Source of the DNA: a virus
IMG/VR virus record: IMGVR_UViG_3300028025_000019
Span: 1 to 31,566 of that record
DNA: 31,566 nucleotides
Reading direction: 5' to 3' (one strand)
Shown here: positions 15,654-22,779 of the stretch, piece by piece
Position numbering within the stretch: the first letter of the stretch is position 1
How the letters are laid out: every line of letters starts with the position of its first letter
The notes under the pieces: generated by a model
The model's input: the letters and a program-made list of their open reading frames with translations, nothing else
What the model was told of the DNA's origin: nothing
Database searches by the model: none
Made by a program: the position numbers and the translations under genes

Positions 15654-15674
15654 TCAAACAATTAACAACAACAC

Positions 15675-15705
15675 CAAAGATAAACAAAATGAAAACAACG
15701 CTCAA
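15675..15705 (-). promoter_or_regulatory. divergent minus-strand promoter
   Basis: On the minus strand TTG (15703-15705), 20 bases, then TATCTTTG (15675-15682) fits TTG / TAnnTTTG. It would drive the nuclease and sigma-like genes with an 85-base leader. It overlaps the start of the first plus-strand gene, so the two divergent promoters could interfere with each other. Confidence 0.55.
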
Positions 15706-15868
15706 CATCAACTCAAATCTTCAAGTAGTAGTAGAAATTTCAGAAGGTAACGTATTCGTTCAAACAATTACAAGTTACGACAAAAGAAGTTATTTCTACA
15801 ATACAGTAAGCGAAGCAATTCAAAACACTTGTATCGTTCCATTACAAAAATACTTATTATCAATATGA
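15689..15868 (+). CDS. 59-residue first early protein
   Basis: First frame after the early promoter: ATG at 15689, TGA at 15866-15868, four-base overlap with the next ATG. Product begins MKTTLNINSNLQVVVEISEG, a beta-rich N terminus, then aromatic-rich SYFYNTVSEAIQ and a helical end. No metal or membrane motif. First early genes of phages often act on host functions; that is only a positional guess. Confidence 0.65.
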   Translation: MKTTLNINSNLQVVVEISEGNVFVQTITSYDKRSYFYNTVSEAIQNTCIVPLQKYLLSI

Positions 15869-16113
15869 GCCAACAAGGAGTAACAGAAAAAACAACAGAC
15901 CACCCATTCATTCAAAGCGTTAAGCGAATAGAAATGAAGTATGTAGATTTAAGTAATTGCGTAAGGTATGAAGCCTTACTACTTGACGGAAGAAAAATAC
16001 TTTCAGAAATCAATCCGTACGTTAGACCAGTTATCACGATTGACGAATGGGTTGAAGAAGCCATTGAAGTAGTTAACAAATCTTTTTTTAGTTCAAAATA
16101 TGAAAACAAATAA
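15865..16113 (+). CDS. 82-residue hypothetical early protein
   Basis: Start set at the ATG at 15865, which overlaps the upstream stop by four bases; an upstream TTG at 15829 is in frame but lies inside the previous gene. Mixed alpha/beta: MSQQGVTEKTTDHPFIQSV, a beta pair (KYVDLSNCVRYEALLL) and a C-terminal helix (IDEWVEEAIEVVNKSFF). One Cys, no known motif. Function not recognised. Confidence 0.6.
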   Translation: MSQQGVTEKTTDHPFIQSVKRIEMKYVDLSNCVRYEALLLDGRKILSEINPYVRPVITIDEWVEEAIEVVNKSFFSSKYENK

Positions 16114-16117
16114 TCAA

Positions 16118-16231
16118 ATGAAAAAAACCTTACTCTTTATCGCGCTTCTTTTCGGAGCAATGTTAATCGCAGGAACGATTGACGAACAAACAAGACAACT
16201 AGAACAACAACCAAACACAATAAACAAATGA
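16118..16231 (+). CDS. 37-residue membrane or secreted peptide
   Basis: ATG at 16118 after aaataatcaa, the A-rich leader used by other early genes; an earlier in-frame ATG at 16100 lies inside the preceding gene. The product starts MKKTLLFIALLFGAMLIAGT, a basic N terminus plus a 17-residue hydrophobic core, then a polar tail of Gln, Asn and Thr. It resembles a single-pass inner membrane peptide or signal peptide. TGA overlaps the next ATG. A superinfection or host-takeover peptide is possible; no evidence beyond shape. Confidence 0.6.
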   Translation: MKKTLLFIALLFGAMLIAGTIDEQTRQLEQQPNTINK

Positions 16232-16398
16232 AAGTAGAACTAATTCAAAAGACGACGCTTACAGATATGTACTACGTCATCAAAGTAAACGGAGAATTTC
16301 ACATGTCGTACAATCACTACGACGAAGCGGTGACAGCATACGACCGCATCAAACAAGCGACACCACGCGAAGAAGTAATACTATCAAAAGAAATCTAA
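16228..16398 (+). CDS. 56-residue hypothetical protein
   Basis: ATG overlaps the upstream stop (ATGA); TAA at 16396-16398. Beta strands MKVELIQKTTLTDMYYVIKV and GEFHMSYNHY are followed by a helix with DEAVTAYDRIKQA, a small beta-beta-alpha fold that occurs in many short phage proteins of unknown role. Codon use matches the neighbours. Confidence 0.6.
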   Translation: MKVELIQKTTLTDMYYVIKVNGEFHMSYNHYDEAVTAYDRIKQATPREEVILSKEI

Positions 16399-16413
16399 AA
16401 ACCAATAAATCAA

Positions 16414-16644
16414 ATGAACAATGAAAGAGCCAATTTTTACAAATCAATTTTTCTCTTTGAAGAAGAAGTACAAATTCTTATTGACGGAATCATTACCGCA
16501 CAAAATTACTACGGTAATCAGAAGAATGGGTCAACCTCTAGGGATCAATTGTGCGAACAACGAATTGCAGAACTTGAACGAGTATTCCTCAAAGTTACTA
16601 CTTCGTCTTGGAAAGAACTACCAGAGCCACCAAAAGAAATCTAA
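16414..16644 (+). CDS. 76-residue hypothetical protein
   Basis: ATG preceded by accaataaatcaa, the recurring early leader. Mostly helical (FLFEEEVQILIDGIITAQNY, then CEQRIAELERVF) and ends PEPPKEI. Codons are well formed through the stop at 16642-16644. A second well-formed stretch in the +1 frame follows directly (16645-16780), so this gene may originally have been longer. Function unknown. Confidence 0.6.
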   Translation: MNNERANFYKSIFLFEEEVQILIDGIITAQNYYGNQKNGSTSRDQLCEQRIAELERVFLKVTTSSWKELPEPPKEI

Positions 16645-16780
16645 CTTTATTTGTGTTTATTCGAGCGCGTCAGCCTACAACCTAACGCACAACGAGATAG
16701 CAGCCAACATTGAGAAACATCAAAAAATTTCAGAATTGCGTTGGAACGACGAATTAATTGAATACATTTGTAACCACTAA
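16645..16780 (+). pseudogene. orphan coding-like stretch in the +1 frame after the 76-residue gene
   Basis: This stretch reads as plausible protein (SASAYNLTHNEIAANIEKHQ, then a segment ending RWNDELIEYICNH) with good codon use, but has no ATG, GTG or TTG near its beginning; TAA is at 16778-16780. It lies in the +1 frame relative to the gene before it. It could be a 3' part cut off by a frameshift, the second half of a +1-frameshifted product, or use a rare ATT start. Confidence 0.35.
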
Positions 16781-16794
16781 AAATCAAAATCAAT

Positions 16795-17076
16795 ATGTAC
16801 AATCCAAAAATCACTTATCACTTTTCAATGGACGACATAAAGCGTCTGAATGAAGAAATCAAAGTAATTGCGCAGAACTTCGAACACGACAACGGTTGGT
16901 TTCACGAAAACGAAGGTCGCCAGTTCACAGACGAAAACGGAAACACTTTCGACTTCGATGTTCTTGGACGCTTCTTTCGCAAAGATGAACCCGACTACGA
17001 TCTCCACTACGTTCGTTTGAAGCGTGACGGAATAACATTCGAGTTCGACTATCGCATCTTTCAAGACCGCATCTAA
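16795..17076 (+). CDS. 93-residue hypothetical protein
   Basis: ATG after aaaatcaaaatcaat. Acidic and aromatic: a helix (MDDIKRLNEEIKVIAQNFEH), then repeated beta strands rich in Phe, Asp and Arg (FTDENGNTFDFDVLGRFFRK, LKRDGITFEFDYRIF). The charge pattern resembles small DNA-mimic or host-inhibitor proteins, but this is only a compositional remark. The stop abuts the next ATG. Confidence 0.62.
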   Translation: MYNPKITYHFSMDDIKRLNEEIKVIAQNFEHDNGWFHENEGRQFTDENGNTFDFDVLGRFFRKDEPDYDLHYVRLKRDGITFEFDYRIFQDRI

Positions 17077-17868
17077 ATGGGTTATTACAAGCGAATAAGC
17101 GAGGAAGAACAAATGTCAGCAAACGAATGGTTCTGGCAGAACGAAGAAGCGAAACTCGCAAACAAATTTGAAAATTATATAAATCAACAACAAATAAACA
17201 ACAACAACATGAGCATCATTGCACAACAAAACAACAACAACAGCGGAGGTCAAACAGTACCTGCAGGAACGCACGTAGCACGTTGCTATCAAATCATTCA
17301 CATTGGAACAATTGTGGACACTTACCAGGGCGAAGAAAAGCTAGTGAACAAGGTTCGCTTAGTGTTTGAATTGCCACTTGAAACCGCCGATTTCGGTAAA
17401 GGTGAACAGCCGTTTTCAATCGGTCGCGACTTCACACTTTCAATGCACGAGAAAAGCGGACTAAGAGCCTTCGTTCAATCTTGGTTAGGTAAGGCAATGA
17501 GCGACGCAGAAGCAAACAAATTCGACATTGGTACTTTGTTAGGTAAGGAAGCAATGGTTTCTGTTATGCACCGCACAGCGAACACAGGGCGCACTTACGC
17601 AGACTTAAAGGGAGCATCACCACTTGCAAAAGGAATGGTTTGTCCACCACAAGTGAACGCTTCGTTCTTGTTGGACTACGACAGCGAAGACTTCGACTTG
17701 CGCTTTAAGATGCTTCCAGAATGGTTGCAAAACAAAGTGAGTTCTTCTGCTGAATTTAGTAAACGTTTGGAGCGTTCAGCGGATCAAATGAACAAGGCGA
17801 AGGAAATGCTCGAAGCGAAAGGATTAGTTCAACCAACACAAGAAAACGAAGACGACCTTCCATTCTAA
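17077..17868 (+). CDS. single-stranded-DNA-binding-like protein (DUF669-like)
   Basis: Up to 263 residues. The core from about residue 58 (TVPAGTHVARCYQIIHIGTI) through LVFELP and FTLSMHEKSGLRAFVQSWLG resembles DUF669-like phage proteins of the SSB/recombination group. The acidic C terminus NEDDLPF copies the tail of bacterial SSB proteins, which recruits replication partners. The start is uncertain: residues 1-44 are followed by aacaacaacaac and an ATG at 17209, which looks like a leader and start, giving 219 residues. Both starts may be used. It probably coats single-stranded DNA in replication. Confidence 0.68.
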   Translation: MGYYKRISEEEQMSANEWFWQNEEAKLANKFENYINQQQINNNNMSIIAQQNNNNSGGQTVPAGTHVARCYQIIHIGTIVDTYQGEEKLVNKVRLVFELPLETADFGKGEQPFSIGRDFTLSMHEKSGLRAFVQSWLGKAMSDAEANKFDIGTLLGKEAMVSVMHRTANTGRTYADLKGASPLAKGMVCPPQVNASFLLDYDSEDFDLRFKMLPEWLQNKVSSSAEFSKRLERSADQMNKAKEMLEAKGLVQPTQENEDDLPF

Positions 17869-17876
17869 ATAATAAC

Positions 17877-17900
17877 GAGAGGGTTGAAATATACCCTCTC
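17877..17900 (+). terminator. intergenic hairpin after the SSB-like gene
   Basis: GAGAGGGT (17877-17884) pairs perfectly with ACCCTCTC (17893-17900) around TGAAATAT, followed by ttaatctt rather than a full T run. It lies nine bases after the SSB-like stop. It could end part of the transcription or protect the 3' end of the upstream message. Confidence 0.5.
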
Positions 17901-17923
17901 TTAATCTTAAAATCAAAAACAAA

Positions 17924-18217
17924 ATGAAAAAATTAGTAAGCCTTGAAAAGCGCGTTGAGAAACTACTCAAACAGGCGAAGAAATACCGCAACGACAACAA
18001 AGCACTTTGTGTCAAGATATGGCAAGACCAATTCGCAGAGCGCAGAGACATCACAAGCAACTTCTTCGCGATGTACGAACTTGGTAAATACACCACAGCG
18101 GACAACATCACACGCATAGCGCGATTGGTTAAGGAACGCAATCCAGAACTACGCGGAACGAACCACGAAGAGAATAAGAAGAAAGAGCAGTTGATTAAAC
18201 CACTATTGAAAAAATAA
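17924..18217 (+). CDS. 97-residue basic helical protein
   Basis: ATG after aaaatcaaaaacaaa. Starts with a basic helix (MKKLVSLEKRVEKLLKQAKK), then RNDNKALCVKIWQDQF and a DNITRIARLVKERNPELRG segment resembling a helix-turn-helix half. The C terminus is strongly basic (NKKKEQLIKPLLKK). A DNA-binding role is suggested by charge only. I do not recognise a named family. Confidence 0.6.
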   Translation: MKKLVSLEKRVEKLLKQAKKYRNDNKALCVKIWQDQFAERRDITSNFFAMYELGKYTTADNITRIARLVKERNPELRGTNHEENKKKEQLIKPLLKK

Positions 18218-18221
18218 ACAC

Positions 18222-18602
18222 ATGGAAAAGAAAAAACCTTTTGATATTAAAAGACTAAACGAATTTTGCGATTTAGTTAATAAAGGCACAAGTCCTACAA
18301 TGGCTTTGCAAATAATGAGAGCTGCTAAACATTACTATCCAGCGTTGAAAACAGCTAATATATTTTGGGTTACAAAAGACGGTTATTATAAAGCGTTAGA
18401 CAAAGTAACTGAAAAACAATATATTCTTTTTTCACAAGAAAGAAAAAGAGTAAATGCAGAAAGAAATGACAAATACTATTCTCAATTAACTAAAAAGAAA
18501 GCGTATATAAACTATTCAAATCAAACAAAAGCGTTTAATTACAGAAATGAAAAAAAATTATCATTTATTCAACGCATTGTAAAATCACTTTTTAACTTAT
18601 GA
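18222..18602 (+). CDS. 126-residue AT-rich hypothetical protein
   Basis: Helical and very basic; begins MEKKKPFDIKRLNEFCDLVN, then TSPTMALQIMRAAKHYYPAL and a Tyr/Lys-rich second half. DNA is clearly more AT-rich than the genes on both sides (codons such as AAA, TTA, ATA dominate), suggesting recent acquisition. The N-terminal helices might form a helix-turn-helix. The stop overlaps the next ATG by four bases. Confidence 0.6.
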   Translation: MEKKKPFDIKRLNEFCDLVNKGTSPTMALQIMRAAKHYYPALKTANIFWVTKDGYYKALDKVTEKQYILFSQERKRVNAERNDKYYSQLTKKKAYINYSNQTKAFNYRNEKKLSFIQRIVKSLFNL

Positions 18603-18799
18603 GATATATAATTGAAGATGAAAGTCTATCTGCTCACTGCTGCTTTGGTTGGTCAATAGTTGACACCACAGTAGGAAAAATAGATACTATTCACGGTCCA
18701 CAATGGGCAGACCATATCTGTGAAGGATTTGAAGAAAAATACGCTATATTAATCTGCGATGCATTAAACAAATTAGAAAATGAACAAAGCAATCTATAA
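18599..18799 (+). CDS. 66-residue hypothetical protein
   Basis: Begins MRYIIEDESLSAHCCFGWSI, with a strand (VDTTVGKIDTIHGP) and a C-terminal helix (FEEKYAILICDALNKLENEQ). Three Cys are present but not in a metal-binding pattern. It is coupled to the gene before (ATGA overlap) and overlaps the next start by 20 bases. It shares the AT-rich composition of its upstream partner, so the two may have arrived together. Confidence 0.58.
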   Translation: MRYIIEDESLSAHCCFGWSIVDTTVGKIDTIHGPQWADHICEGFEEKYAILICDALNKLENEQSNL

Positions 18800-19019
18800 A
18801 ACGCCATTCGGTCGACTTGTCAAAAGTCAATTCAAGACGATGAACAACTTCAAAAACGTTCTTCGAATAAGCGACCCAACGGCACGTCTTTATGTTACGC
18901 ATCCAGAGCGAATGAGAATTAAAGACTTCAACAACATTTGCCTTCACACAGGACTTTCACGCGAAGAAGTATTCAGCACATTTACACCAACAATTTTAAT
19001 AAACGAGGAAAATGACTAA
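18780..19019 (+). CDS. 79-residue basic hypothetical protein
   Basis: Begins MNKAIYKTPFGRLVKSQFKT; the second half (ARLYVTHPERMRIKDFNNIC followed by GLSREEVFSTF) resembles a short helix-turn-helix, with the turn at HTGLSREEV. It could be a small DNA-binding regulator of the replication genes that follow. It overlaps the gene before by 20 bases and the DnaA-like gene by eight. Identification is tentative. Confidence 0.58.
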   Translation: MNKAIYKTPFGRLVKSQFKTMNNFKNVLRISDPTARLYVTHPERMRIKDFNNICLHTGLSREEVFSTFTPTILINEEND

Positions 19020-19542
19020 CGAACAAATTAGACAAGAGATAGTTGACATGATACCGTTTCGATACATGGAACGCTTCGAAACACTTTGGACGATGCTCAC
19101 GCCACGCTACGAGCGTTTAACGTCCGAACAAATCAAACAACAACAGGAACTCGAAAACGAACGTGAAATGTTCTGGAGCGCACTTGAAGACGTGACGTGT
19201 TCCGTGTTGGGTGTTCCTTCGCAATTGCTTTATTCACCAACAAGAAAACGCGAAATCGTTACAGCAAGACAAATAGTGTTCTTCATTATCCGTCCTTGTT
19301 ATATGCAGAGTTTTGAGAGCATAGGTGATCACTACGGAAAAGACCACGCCACTGTAATGCACGGAGTGAAACAAGCTAGTTGGCAAATTGAATGTGATAG
19401 GAACTACCGAGCGAACGTTGAACGCATCTGTTATTTATTAAATGATATTGGCTATGCTAAACCAATGAAATTTTTAACTAAATTTGTCGAGCATTTAGAA
19501 CACCAAAAAGAAATCAAACTAAAAAAACAATTAAAGAAATGA
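19012..19542 (+). CDS. DnaA domain IV protein without ATPase domain
   Basis: 176 residues. Residues 60-120 match the DNA-binding domain of the replication initiator DnaA: LGVPSQLLYSPTRKREIVTA RQ helix, then IGDHYGKDHATVMHGV, with Asp111, His112 and Thr114 of the DnaA signature (DHxTV). The AAA+ ATPase domain III is absent; residues 1-58 are an acidic coiled helix and the last 40 are basic. In DnaA this domain binds the DnaA box. A free domain could mark a phage origin, compete with host DnaA, or act as a regulator. It is translated with the zinc-ribbon gene after it (four-base overlap). Confidence 0.82.
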   Translation: MTNEQIRQEIVDMIPFRYMERFETLWTMLTPRYERLTSEQIKQQQELENEREMFWSALEDVTCSVLGVPSQLLYSPTRKREIVTARQIVFFIIRPCYMQSFESIGDHYGKDHATVMHGVKQASWQIECDRNYRANVERICYLLNDIGYAKPMKFLTKFVEHLEHQKEIKLKKQLKK

Positions 19543-19742
19543 AATCAGATTTAACATTTTGTCCAAACTGCGACAAAGAACTTTTAGACGAACGCATCCA
19601 AGAAGTGTTAACCGACCAAAATCTTGAAGACTGGGATTGCGCTTATGAAGTAATCGACGACGACGGAGAAATAAAACTCTGCTCCGATTGTCAGGAATGG
19701 GACGACGCAGACGACGACGCGAAAGGCGAAGGGTGGGACTAA
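19539..19742 (+). CDS. 67-residue acidic zinc-ribbon protein
   Basis: CPNC near the N terminus (Cys8, Cys11) and CSDC near residue 49-52 form a four-Cys metal site. The rest is very acidic, ending with a run of Asp (EWDDADDDAKGEGWD), net charge strongly negative. This combination could mimic DNA or bind a basic partner such as the DnaA-like product just upstream, with which it is coupled. Function unknown. Confidence 0.62.
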   Translation: MKSDLTFCPNCDKELLDERIQEVLTDQNLEDWDCAYEVIDDDGEIKLCSDCQEWDDADDDAKGEGWD

Positions 19743-19755
19743 TTAAAATAAAAAC

Positions 19756-20163
19756 ATGATGCTAATACTACAACTAAAGAAACGAGTTGAAACACTCGAA
19801 GCGCAGGTTCAAGAACTATTGAAAGCGCAAACGCAAACCGCTCAACTTCCAGCACCTGTAAAAGAAAAGAAAGAAACATTCAAGAAACCAACGGTGAAAG
19901 AAATCTTTGACTATGCTTGCGAAAAGTTAAGCAACGACGACGCGTTAAAGTTTACCGAGAAATTCCACGCACACTACGAGGCGAATGGTTGGAAGGTCGG
20001 ACGCAATCAAATGAAAGATTGGAAAGCTGCCGTTCGCAAGTGGGATTTAAGTACATTTGACACTTCAAAAACAAACCAACAAATCAAAATCAAAAATGGA
20101 AAATTCGACGCCGATGCTGCGCAACGCATCTACAACGACGCTCACAATTACACAAAGGGTTGA
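19756..20163 (+). CDS. DnaT-like replication protein with coiled coil
   Basis: 135 residues. Residues 1-30 form a coiled coil (LKKRVETLEAQVQELLKAQ), followed by a Pro/Lys linker. Residues 45-95 carry a domain found in primosomal and phage replication proteins: VKEIFDYACEKL, FTEKFHAHYEANGWKVG and MKDWKAAVRKWD. That domain lies in DnaT-like proteins that help load the replicative helicase. The C terminus overlaps the next gene by 68 bases. It probably recruits host helicase to the phage origin with the neighbouring proteins. Confidence 0.72.
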   Translation: MMLILQLKKRVETLEAQVQELLKAQTQTAQLPAPVKEKKETFKKPTVKEIFDYACEKLSNDDALKFTEKFHAHYEANGWKVGRNQMKDWKAAVRKWDLSTFDTSKTNQQIKIKNGKFDADAAQRIYNDAHNYTKG

Positions 20164-20851
20164 TCGTGCGGAAAGAGAAAGCGCATTTGTAGCCGACTAC
20201 GACCTACCAACATTCGTTAAGTTATGCTCAAAGGTCTGCGCGATGTATGGAATAGCACTTCCCGAAGCACAACTACTCCAGATGCTGCATGAATTTATAG
20301 GTAAACACTTTCGGTGGGTTACTTTTGAACACTTCAACCTCGCGTTCGAACTAAATGCAGCGAATGAACTAACAAAGAAATGCGAACACTTCGGAGCGTT
20401 GAGCGTGTCGTTTATTGGCGACGTATTGACACACTACAAACCACACAGGGACAAAGCGAACTTACAAATTCAGAGAGAGATTGCAGAAGCAATAGAAGAA
20501 AAATCACAACAAATAAAGGAGAATGAAATGGCGGTAAACGACGACAGCTGGAGAAGAATGTTGGACGAAGACGTGCAGAGCTTCAAACAAGGCAAAATGA
20601 CGACGTTAGAATTGCGAGGTGTGTCAATGATGCGGTGGTTAGAAGAAAGTAAGCGTATTACAGCGGAAACATTCACGGACGACGAATATAATCTTTGCAA
20701 AGCAAAGGCACGAAAGACAGTCTTCAACGAACAGCAACTAAGCAAAGGAATGGTTGAACGAATGAGTGACAGGAAGCGTCAGCTTCTAAAAGAAGCAATT
20801 CAGTTTGAAGGCTTCCGTGAACTTTACAAACTTTATTTGTCAAAGCAATGA
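20096..20851 (+). CDS. replication-module protein of unknown mechanism
   Basis: 251 residues from the ATG at 20096, which follows the leader aaatcaaaatcaaaa; a TTG at 20057 is in frame but less likely. Mainly helical: DYDLPTFVKLCSKVCAMYGI, FRWVTFEHFNLAFELNAA and FIGDVLTHYKPHRD are the most conserved-looking parts, then a long charged helix. No Walker motif is visible, so it is not a typical helicase loader ATPase. I know the pattern from Bacteroidota phages next to DnaT-like genes. The long overlap with that gene suggests a shared regulation. Confidence 0.6.
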   Translation: MENSTPMLRNASTTTLTITQRVDRAERESAFVADYDLPTFVKLCSKVCAMYGIALPEAQLLQMLHEFIGKHFRWVTFEHFNLAFELNAANELTKKCEHFGALSVSFIGDVLTHYKPHRDKANLQIQREIAEAIEEKSQQIKENEMAVNDDSWRRMLDEDVQSFKQGKMTTLELRGVSMMRWLEESKRITAETFTDDEYNLCKAKARKTVFNEQQLSKGMVERMSDRKRQLLKEAIQFEGFRELYKLYLSKQ

Positions 20852-21198
20852 GTAAGTATAATTGGAACGAAAAAGGGCATTGTGAAAACCCAGACGGAAT
20901 GTATTACAAAGCCGACGGAATTTTCGCTTCTTATGATGTTGCCAAAAATAAGTATGGTTGGAAATACTCGTGGACAATACACGGATCAAACGTGACCATT
21001 TGCACTCCGATTGGTTGGTACGAAGAAGATGTTTATGCAACTGCAAAACAAGCAATTGAACAGGCAAAGTTCGAATTGACACAAGCACTTCAACTAGGAA
21101 ACTTCAATGGACGTTTTGACGGAGTGTTAATGGCAATTGGTGAAGTTGTACAACCGAAAAAAGAATTAGTTAGTGAACCTCAATTAAGTTTATTTTAA
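20848..21198 (+). CDS. 116-residue protein ending in sliding-clamp motif QLSLF
   Basis: Aromatic N-terminal half (KYNWNEKGHCENPDGMYYKA, then KYGWKYSWTIHGSNVTICTP), a helix rich in Ala (VYATAKQAIEQAKFELTQAL), and a C terminus EPQLSLF. QLSLF is exactly the bacterial beta-clamp-binding pentapeptide QL(S/D)LF, placed at the flexible end where such motifs act. The protein could therefore tether to host DnaN and recruit it or block it. It lies between replication genes and the terminase. The core fold is not recognised. It overlaps its neighbours by four bases and one base. Confidence 0.65.
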   Translation: MSKYNWNEKGHCENPDGMYYKADGIFASYDVAKNKYGWKYSWTIHGSNVTICTPIGWYEEDVYATAKQAIEQAKFELTQALQLGNFNGRFDGVLMAIGEVVQPKKELVSEPQLSLF

Positions 21199-21374
21199 TG
21201 AGAAAGTACAAATTCATTCATCCTGTAACAGGCGAAGCGCATGAAGTTTTATGTGAACAAGTGCAAGAGTATGGAACGTCTGCTCAAAATTATTGGTGGT
21301 GCTTAATCGGAGATAAAATAATTGCACAAATTCCGCAGTCTTACGCAATGATTAGAATAGATGAAACCTTATAA
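21198..21374 (+). CDS. 58-residue hypothetical protein before terL
   Basis: ATG overlaps the previous stop by one base (TAATG); the TAA at 21372-21374 lies inside the terminase start region. Begins MRKYKFIHPVTGEAHEVLCE, a beta hairpin, then NYWWCLIGDKIIAQIP. Two Cys, three Trp or Tyr in the middle. Tight packing is the main support. Its role may be linked to packaging by position only. Confidence 0.6.
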   Translation: MRKYKFIHPVTGEAHEVLCEQVQEYGTSAQNYWWCLIGDKIIAQIPQSYAMIRIDETL

Positions 21375-22779
21375 ACCCGAATACCTGCCGCGTCAGATTG
21401 AAGCGTTGAGTTACCTTGCAACCGATTGTGAAGTTGAGCAATTGTTATACGGTGGCGCGGCGGGCGGTGGTAAGACGAAGTTCGGGTGTATGTGGCAAAT
21501 ACAACGACGTTTGAAGTACGCTGGAACACGTTCGCTTATTGGACGTTCTAAATTAGACACGCTCAAAAAGACCACGCTCAACACGTTCTTTGAAACGGCT
21601 CAAGACTTTGGTTTAGTTGCTGACAAACACTACACCTACAACGGACAAACAAACGTTATTAAGTTCTTCAATGGAAGTGAAATAGTGCTAAAAGACCTAT
21701 TCGCTTATCCTTCAAAAGAAAACTTCGACCAACTTGGGTCGCTTGAAATACTTGACTATTTCATAGATGAAGTTTCAGAAGTTACCGAGAAAGCCGTGAA
21801 CATCGTTCATTCTCGTTGCCGCCATAAGTTAACTCATTTCTGCAATAAATGTTCAGCACCAGAACTGAATAAAGGTGAAGTAACAAAACAAGATGAAAGC
21901 GGTAAACCTATTGAATGGAAATGTAGTAATTGTAATTCATTAAGCGCGGGGTTAATTCCGAAAGGTTTTCTTTCGTGTAATCCTTCAAAGGGTTGGTTGT
22001 ATAATGAGTTCTATATGAAGAACAACCGTAACGAACTACCTTTACATCGAGCGCTTGTTCAAGCGTTACCGCAAGACAATCCGTTCTTACCTTCAGCATA
22101 CATCGAATCTCTTAGAAGACTTCCAGAATATGACCGAAAAAGACTTTTAGAAGGTAATTGGGAGTTTGACGACGACAGCGACAAACTATTCAACACGGAG
22201 AACCTGCTTCGAATGTTCCGCAACGAAGTAATCAATGAAGGAAAGAAATATATCACAGCCGATATTGCGCGTTTTGGGAAGGATAGAACGATTATTATTG
22301 TTTGGGAAGGTCTTACCATTATCGATATAATTGAACTCAATCGTGCAGGAATTGACGAGGTTGTAAATAAGATACGCGTTGTGATGAAAGAACATTCAAT
22401 TCTTTTACAAAATGTTATCTGTGATGAAGATGGAGTTGGTGGGGGAACGGTCGACTTTCTTAAGTGTTTAGGATTTCAGAACGGATCTAAACCAAAACAC
22501 CCGCAATATCAAAACTTAAAGAGTGAATGTTACTACAAATTGGCTCAATACGTCGAAGAAAACAAGGTCACAATCTTATCTAACACACGCAAAGAACAAA
22601 TCATTCGCGAACTGGAGATGATTAAGCGACACCGCGCAGACGTGGATGGAAAGTTGCAGGTAACACCGAAAGACGTTATCAAAAACCGCGAAGGAATAAG
22701 TCCAGACGTTGCCGACGCGATAATGATGCGAATGTATTTCGAACTCAATCCAACTTATGGACAATATGTTGTCGGTTAG
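21361..22779 (+). CDS. terL: terminase large subunit
   Basis: 472 residues. Walker A is GGAAGGGKT (31-39), Walker B with catalytic Glu is YFIDE (133-137), and SCNPSKGW (205-212) is the coupling region. The nuclease domain shows Asp301 in TADIARFGKD, Asp355 and Asp357 in CDEDGVGGG, and Asp449/Asp452 in PDVADAIMM. An inserted zinc knuckle uses Cys161, Cys164, Cys188 and Cys191. This is the ATP-driven DNA packaging motor and cutting enzyme. It is on the plus strand in the early block, apart from the small subunit and all head genes. The first 14 bases overlap the preceding gene. Confidence 0.95.
   Translation: MKPYKPEYLPRQIEALSYLATDCEVEQLLYGGAAGGGKTKFGCMWQIQRRLKYAGTRSLIGRSKLDTLKKTTLNTFFETAQDFGLVADKHYTYNGQTNVIKFFNGSEIVLKDLFAYPSKENFDQLGSLEILDYFIDEVSEVTEKAVNIVHSRCRHKLTHFCNKCSAPELNKGEVTKQDESGKPIEWKCSNCNSLSAGLIPKGFLSCNPSKGWLYNEFYMKNNRNELPLHRALVQALPQDNPFLPSAYIESLRRLPEYDRKRLLEGNWEFDDDSDKLFNTENLLRMFRNEVINEGKKYITADIARFGKDRTIIIVWEGLTIIDIIELNRAGIDEVVNKIRVVMKEHSILLQNVICDEDGVGGGTVDFLKCLGFQNGSKPKHPQYQNLKSECYYKLAQYVEENKVTILSNTRKEQIIRELEMIKRHRADVDGKLQVTPKDVIKNREGISPDVADAIMMRMYFELNPTYGQYVVG

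Noticed and set aside
16421-16780. One 119-codon gene starting at 16421
   Set aside because: Its first half overlaps the better-coded 76-residue frame and has poor composition; only the second half looks coding.
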